Shown here: one piece after another, positions 1 through 8,292 of the stretch
Layout of the letters: each line of letters opens with the position of its first letter
Numbering within the stretch: position 1 is the first letter of the stretch
NCBI RefSeq assembly: GCF_938039205.1
Contig: NZ_CALHVM010000024.1
Span: forward strand, 1 to 64,000
Origin: an uncultured Campylobacter sp.
Lineage (GTDB): Bacteria; Campylobacterota; Campylobacteria; Campylobacterales; Campylobacteraceae
Reading direction: 5' to 3'
Length of the DNA stretch: 64,000 bases
Notes under the pieces: model-generated
Databases searched by the model: none
Told to the model about the DNA's origin: nothing
Seen by the model: only the letters and a program-made list of their open reading frames with translations
Translations under genes and position numbers: made by a program

Positions 1-1
1 T

Positions 2-1216
2 TTGAGAGACCAGCTTTGGATAAGCTCGGGGTGTTTCGTAGGGTGTATCATACAATTTAATCAGCTCAAAAATAGCGTCGTTATCATCGACGAGGCGCAA
101 GCGATCCCATATAAATTTAGAAAAGATTTTATCTTGCTTTGCGAGATCATCTCGCAGCGGCTCGGCACTATTTTTATATTTATGTCGGCGACGATGCCGG
201 TGATCAAAAGTGACAATTTCAAAGAAATTTCAAATTTGGAGTATTTTTCAAAGCAGGATAGATACGTCATAAAATGGCTTGACGTAAGCGGCGAAGAGGA
301 TCTTTTAAAAAAGATTTGCGAGACTGCAAGCGATAAAAATACCCTCGTCGTCGTAAATACGATCAAAAAAGCGCAGGAGCTGTTTGTAAAACTAAGAGAT
401 AAATTTAGCTGCTTTTGTCTAAACGGATATATGTATGATATACATAAGCGCGCAATTATAAGAATGGTAAGATGTGGGATAAGTAAGAGCAAAAAAGATC
501 CGCTCGCGAGTAAAATTTTACTTATCTCCACGCAGTCTATCGAGGCGGGAGTGGATCTTGATTTTGACGTTGGATTTCGCGAAGTTGCGCCCATTAGCTC
601 GATTATACAGACCGCAGGCCGCGTAAATAGGCATTTTGGAGAAATCCGCGGCGAGCTATACGTCTTTCCCGAAATAAGTAAATTTACAAATTTGATTTAT
701 GGCGATTTGCAGAAAGTAAGCAAAGCGATTTTAGAAATTTTCAAACAAAGAGAGGTGCGAGAGAGTGAAATTTTAGAAATTTCAAATTTGTATTTTCAGA
801 AAATCAGCGATCAACTGGAAAATTTATATATACAAAGCGAGATAAAAAAGCTAGAATTCGAAAATATAAACCAAAAAATCGAAGAAATTATGAACGATAA
901 CTGCAAACAAACGCTAATAATCGAGCCCGAAGAAAATTTTATCAAGGATTTTGAAGCTAAGATTGTCGAAATTAAAAATAGCCAAAATAACGAATTTACG
1001 ATACGAGATATTTTAAAAAATCACATCAGAAAGTTATCGAAATTTAGCATAAACGTAACGTTTAAAGATAAAGAGAAATTGACGCCCAATTTAAGGCAAA
1101 TACGCGGACTAAAAGATATGTTTTATCTGCCATTTGGCTCGTCTTATTTTTATAGTGCGGATTACGGGCTCAAAAAAGATATGAATTTAGACATCACAGA
1201 CGAGGTATTTGACTAA
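2..1216 (+). CDS. cas3: CRISPR-associated helicase Cas3, C-terminal part (5' end outside window)
   Basis: Superfamily-2 helicase half of Cas3, which is recruited by Cascade to unwind and degrade target DNA. The frame is open at the window edge, so the true start and any HD nuclease domain lie upstream; the TTG at position 2 is not a credible start. Numbering from the first visible codon, motif II is DEAQ at 30-33, motif III is SAT at 62-64, the motif V-like stretch STQSIEAGVDLDFD lies near 175-190, and motif VI is QTAGRVNR at 203-210. About 190 residues follow as the Cas3 accessory C-terminal domain. The stop overlaps the cas4 start by one base (TAATG), showing one operon with the adaptation genes downstream. 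DEAQ rather than DEAH/DEAD is a tolerated variant. The subtype (I-B likely) cannot be fixed because the Cascade genes are not visible. Confidence 0.93.
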   Translation: MRDQLWISSGCFVGCIIQFNQLKNSVVIIDEAQAIPYKFRKDFILLCEIISQRLGTIFIFMSATMPVIKSDNFKEISNLEYFSKQDRYVIKWLDVSGEEDLLKKICETASDKNTLVVVNTIKKAQELFVKLRDKFSCFCLNGYMYDIHKRAIIRMVRCGISKSKKDPLASKILLISTQSIEAGVDLDFDVGFREVAPISSIIQTAGRVNRHFGEIRGELYVFPEISKFTNLIYGDLQKVSKAILEIFKQREVRESEILEISNLYFQKISDQLENLYIQSEIKKLEFENINQKIEEIMNDNCKQTLIIEPEENFIKDFEAKIVEIKNSQNNEFTIRDILKNHIRKLSKFSINVTFKDKEKLTPNLRQIRGLKDMFYLPFGSSYFYSADYGLKKDMNLDITDEVFD

Positions 1217-1716
1217 TGTTTTGCAAAGACCAAATCACCGGTACGCTTGTGAATTATTACGTCACCTGCAAGCGCGAGGCGTGGCTTTACGCGCACCATA
1301 TCCACGCCGATCAGGAGGATGAAAACGTGCTGATGGGCAAGGCGCTGGCGGAGATCAAAGAGAGCGATTTGCAGGACTTTGTTTTTTCAAATTTGAAATT
1401 CGACAAACTTTCCAAGCAGCGCGGACATTACCTCGTCACCGAATACAAAAAGAGCCTAAAAAACGAGCTTGCGGGTAAGATGCAGCTACTTTTTTATATC
1501 TATCTTTTAAAAACGGGCTTAAATTTAAAAGAGGTAAAAGGCAAACTAATCAGCGGTAAAAAGGTGATTTTAGTGGATGACAGCAGCGAAAATTTCGCTC
1601 TGATCGAGCAAATTTTAAGCGAAATAACGGCTCTCGTAAATCTGGAGCGACCGCCGAAATTTACGCAGGGCAAATTTTGCGCAAACTGCGCCTATAGCGG
1701 ATATTGCGCAAGTTAA
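1216..1716 (+). CDS. cas4: CRISPR-associated exonuclease Cas4
   Basis: RecB-family nuclease with an iron-sulfur cluster that trims prespacers and selects PAM-proximal ends with Cas1. At 166 residues it has the usual size of Cas4 in type I-B and related systems. One Cys near residue 18 (VTCKREAW) and a C-terminal group (FCANCAYSGYC) supply the expected four cluster ligands. TEYKKS carries the E-x-K nuclease motif, and KMQLLFYIYLL matches the Q-x3-Y motif. It overlaps the end of cas3 by one base and is followed 12 bases later by cas2, so it is translationally coupled in the middle of the operon. Confidence 0.93.
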   Translation: MFCKDQITGTLVNYYVTCKREAWLYAHHIHADQEDENVLMGKALAEIKESDLQDFVFSNLKFDKLSKQRGHYLVTEYKKSLKNELAGKMQLLFYIYLLKTGLNLKEVKGKLISGKKVILVDDSSENFALIEQILSEITALVNLERPPKFTQGKFCANCAYSGYCAS

Positions 1717-1727
1717 AATTTAGAAAA

Positions 1728-2006
1728 ATGTACGTGATTTTATTTTACTACATCGCCGGCGCCGAGCAAAAAGAGAAAAACAACGCAAGCCACATCAGAA
1801 AGGCGGTCGAGAAGTTCTTGCCGCGCGTGCAGTTTTCCGTTTTTGAAGGCGAAATCCGCGAGAGCGATTTTAAAAAACTAAGCGCAATGCTGCAAAAAGA
1901 GTGCATTACGCAGCTTGACTCTATCGTGATTTACACGTTTAATTCGCTGAAGTATTCCAAGCGTATAGTCATCGGACAGGATAAAAGCGGCGCGCTGTTT
2001 AGTTAA
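1728..2006 (+). CDS. cas2: CRISPR-associated Cas2, with the conserved first-strand Asp replaced by Tyr
   Basis: Small ferredoxin-fold protein that forms the structural core of the Cas1-Cas2 integrase. I start it at ATG 1728 (MYVILFYYIAG), because Cas2 proteins typically begin with this hydrophobic strand; an earlier in-frame ATG at 1704 lies inside cas4 and would add eight non-homologous residues. The RVQFSVFEGE stretch near residues 35-44 and the SIVIYTF strand are typical. Family members normally read VYD after the first strand; here the residue is Tyr (FYY), so the metal-binding Asp is missing. The gene lies before cas1, whereas cas1 precedes cas2 in most systems. Confidence 0.88.
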   Translation: MYVILFYYIAGAEQKEKNNASHIRKAVEKFLPRVQFSVFEGEIRESDFKKLSAMLQKECITQLDSIVIYTFNSLKYSKRIVIGQDKSGALFS

Positions 2007-2075
2007 ATTTGCTCGCGTAAATTTGCCGAATTTGACGGCGACACTTAAAATCCCGGCTAAATTTAAGGAAAAAAG

Positions 2076-3065
2076 ATGCAAAAAAGCGATAGGACGCATT
2101 TTATTTTGAGCGCAGGCAGGCTTCGCAGGCAAAATAACAATATCTATTTTGATAAATTTGACGATGCAGGCGCGGTCGTCGCTAGTAAAATTTTGCCGAT
2201 AAATGCGATCGATGAAATTTACGTGCTTGCAAAAGTGCAGATCGATACCTACACTATGGCGTTTTTGGCCGATAACAACGTCCTTTTGCACGTTTTTAGC
2301 CCATATCAGAGCTTTCGCGGCAACTTTTATCCAAACACCTCAAACTCGGTCAATAAAAGCGGCTTTGTGCTACTAAATCAGGTCCGCGCCTTTGACGATC
2401 CGCTTAAGCGCGCCTACATCGCTCGCGAGATCACTCGTGCGCACATCCTAAACGACGCGGCAAACTGCAAAAGACACGGGGTAAAATTTGACGTCTCGCC
2501 CCACATAGAGGCGCTAAACGCTGCTGCGGACGTGCCTGCGATAATGGCTGTGGAAGGGGCGTTTCAAAAGTTATACTACGAAAAATGGAACGAGATAATC
2601 GCGGATCAAAAAAGCTTTAAATTTACCGTTCGCTCCAAGCGCCCGCCCGCTGATAAAATCAACAGCTTCATAAGCTACGTAAATACGCGCATTTATAACG
2701 TCTGCCTCAGCGAAATTTACAAAACCGAGCTTGATCCGCGCATCGGCTTTTTGCACGAGCCAAACTACCGCGCGCTGAGCCTGCACCTCGATCTTGCCGA
2801 GATTTTTAAGCCGATTTTGGGCGATACGCTGATTTTTAATATGCTAAATAAAAAAGAGATCACCGCAAAGGACTTCCAAACGGACGCCGGGCGGATAAAA
2901 TTTAGTAACGACGCCGTGCAAAAGATCGAGCTAAAGATGATCACAAGGCTTGGCGAAACGGTTTCTATAGGCGGGCGCGATCTCACGTGGCGGCAGGTCG
3001 AGGCTAATCAGATCAAAAAATGTATCTGCGAGGATGCGCCTTACGAGGGATCTAGGTGGGGGTAA
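2076..3065 (+). CDS. cas1: CRISPR-associated integrase/endonuclease Cas1 (Cas1b-like)
   Basis: Metal-dependent DNA integrase that inserts prespacers at the leader-repeat junction. The 329-residue protein has the N-terminal beta domain and the C-terminal helical catalytic domain. Expected metal ligands are present: Glu160 in AVEGAFQ, His227 in FLHEPN, and Asp239/Glu242 in LHLDLAEIFKP. ATG 2076 follows an AAGGAAA ribosome site. It is the last cas gene, 70 bases after cas2, and directly precedes the leader and array. It appears intact, so adaptation could be functional if Cas2 lacking its Asp is still structurally competent. Confidence 0.95.
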   Translation: MQKSDRTHFILSAGRLRRQNNNIYFDKFDDAGAVVASKILPINAIDEIYVLAKVQIDTYTMAFLADNNVLLHVFSPYQSFRGNFYPNTSNSVNKSGFVLLNQVRAFDDPLKRAYIAREITRAHILNDAANCKRHGVKFDVSPHIEALNAAADVPAIMAVEGAFQKLYYEKWNEIIADQKSFKFTVRSKRPPADKINSFISYVNTRIYNVCLSEIYKTELDPRIGFLHEPNYRALSLHLDLAEIFKPILGDTLIFNMLNKKEITAKDFQTDAGRIKFSNDAVQKIELKMITRLGETVSIGGRDLTWRQVEANQIKKCICEDAPYEGSRWG

Positions 3066-3431
3066 ATTTGATATTTGTCGGCAGGGACAGCAAAAGGTCG
3101 CGGTTGCATTTTGATGATTTGATTTTGGGGCCTTGACTTCATTAAAATGCGGCACAAAAATCGCTATTCATTTGCGGTCAAATTTGACTTATGCGTCTTT
3201 GGGTATGGTGTCGGGTTGGGGGATGCTAGCTTACTTTTGTTGCGGCGGGATATTTGATTTCTAAGTGCCTTTTTAAATCCAAATCATGTCGATAAAGCTT
3301 TTTCTAAGATTCTAGAAATGATGAAATTTAGGGCATTTTGTATCGATATTATTTTGCTTTTTATGCAAATTTAAGGCGTAAAAATATAGACTTTGAGTTT
3401 TTATAGCCCTAAAAATGTATATTTTGGTGCT
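3066..3431 (+). promoter_or_regulatory. CRISPR leader region
   Basis: 366 bases between cas1 and the first repeat with no credible gene. The part nearest the array (about 3260-3431) is AT-rich, as leaders are, and the repeats end in GAAAC pointing away from it. It should hold the array promoter; TATATT-like boxes occur near 3416-3425, but I cannot fix one. The role is inferred from position. Confidence 0.5.
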
Positions 3432-3593
3432 GTTAAAATTTACTCCGTTGGAGTTTGAAACAAGGTTTTGGAAGCTTTAACATGCGGAACGCTAAAAAGT
3501 TAAAATTTACTCCGTTGGAGTTTGAAACAAGGATCGTAAAAGCAGGTCGCACGTCAAGCTGAGGTTAAAATTTACTCCGTTGGAGTTTTGATG
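3432..3593 (+). CRISPR. Two-spacer CRISPR array, three repeats
   Basis: Repeats of 30 bases at 3432-3461, 3499-3528 and 3564-3593, beginning GTTAAAATTTACTCC and ending GAGTTTGAAAC in the first two. The first two are identical. The third matches for 25 bases and then degenerates to TTTTGATG, as terminal repeats usually do. Spacers are 37 bases (3462-3498) and 35 bases (3529-3563). Both spacers begin AAGG, so a 34-base repeat cannot be excluded. The degenerate last repeat places the leader on the cas1 side. Two spacers is very short for a locus with an intact cas1. Confidence 0.95.
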
Positions 3594-3692
3594 TAATCAA
3601 TTTTTGTGGCTTAGTATGCTGTGCGATTGATTATAGACGGGCGACAAAATACAAAGTTGCAATAAATAATTTATGATTTTCTGTTAATTTGG

Positions 3693-4289
3693 CTAACAGC
3701 CTATCGGCTGATTGCCTGCAAGCAGTTTTTCTAGCTTGCGATTTTTAAAGAATTTGACGACGTCAAACGCGATCTTGGCAGCCAAAAGCGCCAAAAAAAC
3801 GTGTCTAAAAGCATAGAATTTTCCTAAGTATTTATGCTTTTTCATGAGTTTTAGCGCGAGTGTTTTTATCGCCTCTATCGGCTTTTTGATAGCTTCGCCG
3901 ATCATTTTGTCTTTTATCTCATGCACGACGAGAGCGGTGATGGTTTTTAGGTATTTTTTAGTTTTGGGCGCTGGTAAATTTTGCGTCGCAGTTTTGCCGT
4001 AAACGCCATCAATCCAAGCTTCAAAATTTTGCCGAGCATTTTTGCTTTTTAGGAGTTTTTCGCCGGCTTTGCTTATCTCATAAATCCCGCGCGAAGTCTT
4101 TAAAACGATCCTTTTTTCTTGCAACAAAGCTTGAATTTTAGGGCTACTTGCTATGACGCCTAAAAGCGCGTCGGTTTTGCTCAGACTCGCACCCGTTTTG
4201 CTCGATAAAAACTCCGCTATTTCCTTACGGCTCGCCTTTTTTCTCTCGTTTAAAAACTGCGCCAATAAAAATAATCCTTGATAATCCAT
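3693..4289 (-). CDS. Unrecognised 198-residue protein, possible winged-helix N-terminus
   Basis: I do not recognise the family. Residues 1-85 read like one or two helix-turn-helix units (KKASRKEIAEFLSS, SKTDALLGVI, then RIVLKTSRGIYEISKAGEKLL, which resembles the wing of a winged-helix domain). The middle is Lys-rich. Residues about 158-180 form a hydrophobic or amphipathic helix (HVFLALLAAKIAFDVVKFF), followed by a basic tail. This suggests a DNA-binding or membrane-associated regulator. It starts at ATG 4289 and faces the CRISPR array, ending about 100 bases from the last repeat. Nothing ties it functionally to the cas genes except position. Confidence 0.7.
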   Translation of the reverse strand: MDYQGLFLLAQFLNERKKASRKEIAEFLSSKTGASLSKTDALLGVIASSPKIQALLQEKRIVLKTSRGIYEISKAGEKLLKSKNARQNFEAWIDGVYGKTATQNLPAPKTKKYLKTITALVVHEIKDKMIGEAIKKPIEAIKTLALKLMKKHKYLGKFYAFRHVFLALLAAKIAFDVVKFFKNRKLEKLLAGNQPIGC

Positions 4290-4561
4290 CGCAAAACTCT
4301 CATTATTATATTAAAATGAGAATTATACTTAAAATATATCAAAATAAAATAAAAGCCAGTATCATTTTGATTTTACTGCGTCGTAATGTAAATTAAATTT
4401 GCCGAGTTAAAATAAAAGATTTGTGTCGTAAATTTGAAATTTATCCGTGCGCAGGCTCTAAAATTTGCGGTAAATTCTACGGCAAATTTCAAAGAAAGAT
4501 AGTATTTTTAGCTTTAAATTTTGCCGTTTTCGCAAATCAGACAAATTTAAAGCTCATAAAT

Positions 4562-5548
4562 TTAACTAACAAAAAACTCCTGCGCAGCCTGCTTGCTCTC
4601 AAACGGCTTCACGCAAATTCCGCGTTCGCCGACTCTAGCGAGCACTGCCGTATCTTTATCCGCTCTAGTGTAGGCAAGCGCCAGCCGCACGGCAAACTCG
4701 AGGTCGGCTTCGTTAAATTTAGCATCCACGAAGCTCACCGCGCCCACGATATCGCTGTCAAATTTGATCTGAGTAAATTTTGGATTATTTAGAGCTAGCA
4801 GTTTGGCGTTGTCGTTTTCGTCGCGGCCGATGATCATTTTGGTGCCGTTTGGTAGGCGCAGATGGCGTCCGACGCGCAGTAGCTGCATGTCCGCGCTAGT
4901 CATTTCAGGGTCAAATTTGATGAAATCTCTGATTTTATTCGCAAAGCTCTCGATCGTGAGCAAGCACCCGCCGCCAGGCGTCTCGTACTCGCTAAAGCCA
5001 AACTCCTTGGCAAGCGCGAGTTGCCTCTTGCGGTCGCGTCCGCTGATGGCGAGCAGTTTGCTGCGATCGACCCAACCCTCGCGCTCGGGCTTCGTGGGCT
5101 TCATCAGCTGCGCGGACATCGGGCGCAAGATAAGATCCTCCTCGTCGCCCGCGGCGTTTTTGACCTGCGCCATCGCGTCGCGTCTCTGACTCATCGGACG
5201 CTGGCCGATCACCTCGCCCGTCGCGATAAAGTCCGCACCCTCCGAGCGCATTATCGCAAGCGCGGTTTTAAACATATATCCGTGACAGTCGATGCAGGGG
5301 TTAAAGTGCTTGCCGTAGCCGTGCTTTGGCGTAAAAAGCACGTCGCGTAGGTATTCGTTTCTGATATCGATTATTTTAAGCTCGGCTCCGGCTTCGTTCG
5401 CGCGGCGGCGTAAAATTTCGGCCTTTTTCTCGTCGCCGCTAAAGCCGATGTCGATGTGCACAGCCGTGACGTCGATGCCTTGGTTTGCCAGCAGCTTGAT
5501 GGCGATCATGCTGTCCAGCCCACCGCTAAATAAAACTAACGCTTTCAT
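4562..5548 (-). CDS. PP-loop ATPase, stand-alone tRNA-thiolation-like (MnmA/ThiI-related)
   Basis: N-type ATP-pyrophosphatase that adenylates a substrate, most likely a tRNA uridine before thiolation. The PP-loop is SGGLDS at residues 8-13. Downstream are NPCIDCH (two candidate cluster or catalytic Cys), ATGEVIGQRPMSQRRDA, and PGGGCLLT. This combination belongs to a group often annotated as a tRNA methyltransferase or ThiI-like protein. It is not a canonical MnmA, so I give no symbol. Its ATG overlaps the dnaG stop (positions 5545-5548), so it is co-transcribed and probably coupled with dnaG. Substrate is an inference. Confidence 0.8.
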   Translation of the reverse strand: MKALVLFSGGLDSMIAIKLLANQGIDVTAVHIDIGFSGDEKKAEILRRRANEAGAELKIIDIRNEYLRDVLFTPKHGYGKHFNPCIDCHGYMFKTALAIMRSEGADFIATGEVIGQRPMSQRRDAMAQVKNAAGDEEDLILRPMSAQLMKPTKPEREGWVDRSKLLAISGRDRKRQLALAKEFGFSEYETPGGGCLLTIESFANKIRDFIKFDPEMTSADMQLLRVGRHLRLPNGTKMIIGRDENDNAKLLALNNPKFTQIKFDSDIVGAVSFVDAKFNEADLEFAVRLALAYTRADKDTAVLARVGERGICVKPFESKQAAQEFFVS

Positions 5549-7203
5549 TTTTTTAGTTCCTCAATAATTTTTTTTATTTTTGATAGTATTTGTTTTTTTT
5601 CCTCTAAAGGAATTTGTTTTGCCGAATATTCTTTGTGCAAATTCTCGTAAAATCTCACTTTTAAAATAACTATATTTTTTAAAATTTCATCCTCGTCTTT
5701 AAAGGCGTCGTAGTTTTCAAACATCAGCTCGCGCACGGCCGGATCGTCCGCATCGACTCCCTGCGCTACGGCCTCGAAAATATCTCTGTGCCGCACAAAA
5801 TACTCAGTTTTTAAATTTTCTAAAACAATTCTTTTAAAATTTGGATTTTCGATCATCGTTTTTAAAAACCGAATTTCAAGTATATCCTTACGCCCGCGCT
5901 GATTTTTGCCCAAATTTTGTATTTCGTAGGCTTGCATGCGCTCCTGAGCGGCTTGCGTATTTGCGCCTCTAGTTAACCAAAACGACCCCTCGGCTATCTT
6001 TAAAATTTTAGCCACGAGCGGGACGTAAGAGTTTGCGACGACGGGTTTTAGGCTTGCCGTAAAAGCCTGGATCGCTTCTAGCGCCTTTTGCTTTTGTACG
6101 GGACGCGAGAGGTCAAAGCCGCTAGCTAGATGCCTGATGTAAAATTCGCCGATCTCCGTGCCGCTTTCAAAAATTTGCCGCAGATACTCTATCTTGCCCG
6201 CTACCACCATATCGGCCGGATCTGCGCCGCCCTCAATAATGACGACGCTGCCGTCGATTTCGTTTTGCGCAAGCAGCAGGGCGGACTTCGTCGCGGCGTT
6301 TATGCCTGCATCGTCGCCGTCAAAGCACAAAATAACGCTAATCTCGCCGCGCTTTAAAAGCGGTAGGTGCTTGGTCGTGAGCGCGGTTCCAAGCACGGCT
6401 ACGACGTTGTTAAAGCCCGCCTTGTGCAGCATGATAACGTCCATGTAGCCTTCGGTGATGATGATCTGATTTTTGGCGAAAATTTCGCGCTTTGCCAGGT
6501 GGTAGCCGTAAAAAAGCGTGGATTTGTCAAAGACCGCGGACTGGGGCGAATTTACGTATTTGGCAGGATTGCCGCTGATAGTGCGCCCGCCAAAGCCTAC
6601 CAGCCGTCCAGCGTGCGTATAGATAGGAAAGGTGATGCGGTTTATGAAGCTAGCGTAGATGCCGTTTTCGTTTTGCTTTACGATGCCGACTTCTAGGGCT
6701 TCTTTGGGCTCGATGTGTTCGTTTTGCAGTAGCCTTATCGTCTGTGCGCTCTCAGGCGCGAAACCTAGCTCAAATTTATCTATCAGTTCGTCCGTGATAC
6801 CGCGCGAGTACAGGTACTCGACGGCCGCGGGAGTTTTGTAAAGCAGCGAGCGGTAAAAGGCGTTTGCGTTTTCTAGGATGTGTTTGTTTTCTTTCGCCGG
6901 TTCGCCGCCGCGCACGTAGTTTAGCGTGAAATTTTGTAGTCCTGCGATCTTTTCGACGGCTTCGGGGTAGCTTAGCTTTTCGTAGTCCATCACGAATTTG
7001 ATCGCGTCGCCGCCGGCTTTACACGAAAAGCAGTGAAATATCCCGCGCGACGGGCTCACGCTCATGCTCGGGTTTTTATCGTCGTGAAACGGGCAGACGC
7101 ACACGAAGTTCGCGCCGCTTTTTTTTAGCGGCAGATAGTGCCCGACGACATCGACGATATCGGTTTGCGCTTTTAGTCTTTCTATTGATTTTGGATCGAT
7201 CAT
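5545..7203 (-). CDS. dnaG: DNA primase DnaG
   Basis: RNA primer synthesis at the replication fork with DnaB helicase. The CHC2 zinc-binding domain is at the N-terminus with ligands Cys37, His40, Cys58 and Cys61. The TOPRIM catalytic core shows IITEGYMDVI and the acidic CFDGDDAG motif, and the C-terminal helicase-interaction domain follows. At 552 residues it is slightly short but complete for Campylobacterota. The start ATG at 7203 is fixed by the family N-terminus (MIDPKSIERLK). The only plausible promoter ends seven bases before this ATG, so the transcript is probably leaderless. Confidence 0.97.
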   Translation of the reverse strand: MIDPKSIERLKAQTDIVDVVGHYLPLKKSGANFVCVCPFHDDKNPSMSVSPSRGIFHCFSCKAGGDAIKFVMDYEKLSYPEAVEKIAGLQNFTLNYVRGGEPAKENKHILENANAFYRSLLYKTPAAVEYLYSRGITDELIDKFELGFAPESAQTIRLLQNEHIEPKEALEVGIVKQNENGIYASFINRITFPIYTHAGRLVGFGGRTISGNPAKYVNSPQSAVFDKSTLFYGYHLAKREIFAKNQIIITEGYMDVIMLHKAGFNNVVAVLGTALTTKHLPLLKRGEISVILCFDGDDAGINAATKSALLLAQNEIDGSVVIIEGGADPADMVVAGKIEYLRQIFESGTEIGEFYIRHLASGFDLSRPVQKQKALEAIQAFTASLKPVVANSYVPLVAKILKIAEGSFWLTRGANTQAAQERMQAYEIQNLGKNQRGRKDILEIRFLKTMIENPNFKRIVLENLKTEYFVRHRDIFEAVAQGVDADDPAVRELMFENYDAFKDEDEILKNIVILKVRFYENLHKEYSAKQIPLEEKKQILSKIKKIIEELKK

Positions 7204-7210
7204 AAGCGAG

Positions 7211-7234
7211 ATTATACAATCGTTTCGCTATAAT
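7211..7234. promoter_or_regulatory. Divergent -10 boxes for dnaG and the LapB-like gene
   Basis: A perfect TATAAT on the minus strand (7216 to 7211, preceded by TG) points to dnaG. A second TATAAT on the plus strand (7229-7234) points to the gene to the right. The minus box is followed by only CTCGCTT before ATG, giving transcription start at or next to the start codon. The plus box places initiation near 7241. No convincing -35 boxes, as is usual in Campylobacter. Confidence 0.6.
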
Positions 7235-7266
7235 CGGCGTTAAATTTGACTTTAGAAAGCGGCATT

Positions 7267-8292
7267 TTGGATATATTTTTTATCGAATTTAGAGACCCGA
7301 TTTTCGGTCTCGTGGTGCTAGTCGCCGCGGTGCTCGTGATCGCCGTTTTTAGCTACGCATGGGGCGTTTTTAAGAGCAAGGATGAAAAGGCGGAGATCGC
7401 GGGATTTTTGAAAAAATTCGGCAAATCTCAAGGCCTTAGCGACGAAAACAAACAGCTTTTGATAAACTCGGGCGCAGATACGGCTACGATGTGCTTTTTG
7501 GCGGGGACGTTTTCAAAAAGCGGGTATTTTGAAAAGGCTATCAACGTCTATGCTGTGGCTTTAGAGCGGGCTAAAAACCGCGTGGCAAAGGAGCAAATTT
7601 TTACCGATCTTGGTCAAACTTATTTTAAGGCGGGCTTTCTTGAGCGCGCAAAGAGCGTATTTTTGGAGGCGCTAAAAATCTCTCCGCGAAATCAAATCGC
7701 GCTAAAATCCCTAACGATAATTTTCGAAAAACTAAAAGACTACGAGGGCGCGCTGCAGGCTTTGGATGCCTTACAGGAGCTTGGCGAGGGCGTGAGAGCG
7801 CAAACAGCGTATATCAAGGCGCTACAAATTTTAGCGGATAAAAGCAAAGATGAAACCGCTAAAATCGGCGAAATTTTAGCCCTAAAGGACGAATTTGCAC
7901 TAGTGCGGCGTATGGCGATGGAGAGGCTAAATTTAAGCGGTTCGGGGCTTAAGGATTTTAGCGATTTCCCGCCGCTTGAGGATGTTTTGGATTTGGTTTA
8001 TTATCAAAACTCGCCCGTAAATTTAACCGATCCCGAGTACAAGAGTCTATTTTTCGTCAAAAGCATGAGCGACGAGGACGGCGCGCCGCTGGGCTTTGAG
8101 CTAGAGGTTTTAAAGAAGTTAAAGGTGGCCGACTACGACAAAGCCGTGCTTAGCTTTAACTACGTTTGCAAGAGCTGCAAAAACGCCTTTCCGATGCATT
8201 TTTACCGCTGTCCGATGTGTAGCGAGCTAGGCAGTGTGCAAATTTTGCCTCACATCACGGAAAAATCCGATGAAAACAGTATGCCTTTTTAG
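7267..8292 (+). CDS. LapB/YciM-like membrane-anchored TPR protein with rubredoxin-type zinc site
   Basis: One N-terminal transmembrane helix (PIFGLVVLVAAVLVIAVFSYAWGVF) is followed by TPR-like helical repeats covering about residues 60-240. A C-terminal CKSC and CPMC pair forms a rubredoxin-like zinc knuckle. This is the architecture of LapB, the adaptor that controls LpxC turnover in enterobacteria; a similar role here is inference. There is no ATG. TTG 7246 would lie about five bases from the predicted transcription start, so I prefer TTG 7267 (LDIFFIEF), with GAAAG about seven bases upstream. The 3' end overlaps rnhA by 23 bases. Confidence 0.75.
   Translation: MDIFFIEFRDPIFGLVVLVAAVLVIAVFSYAWGVFKSKDEKAEIAGFLKKFGKSQGLSDENKQLLINSGADTATMCFLAGTFSKSGYFEKAINVYAVALERAKNRVAKEQIFTDLGQTYFKAGFLERAKSVFLEALKISPRNQIALKSLTIIFEKLKDYEGALQALDALQELGEGVRAQTAYIKALQILADKSKDETAKIGEILALKDEFALVRRMAMERLNLSGSGLKDFSDFPPLEDVLDLVYYQNSPVNLTDPEYKSLFFVKSMSDEDGAPLGFELEVLKKLKVADYDKAVLSFNYVCKSCKNAFPMHFYRCPMCSELGSVQILPHITEKSDENSMPF

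Noticed and set aside
4421..5350. Plus-strand frames opposite the PP-loop ATPase gene
   Set aside because: They overlap a clear conserved gene on the minus strand, are rich in Ser/Leu/Arg as antisense frames often are here, and show no domain.
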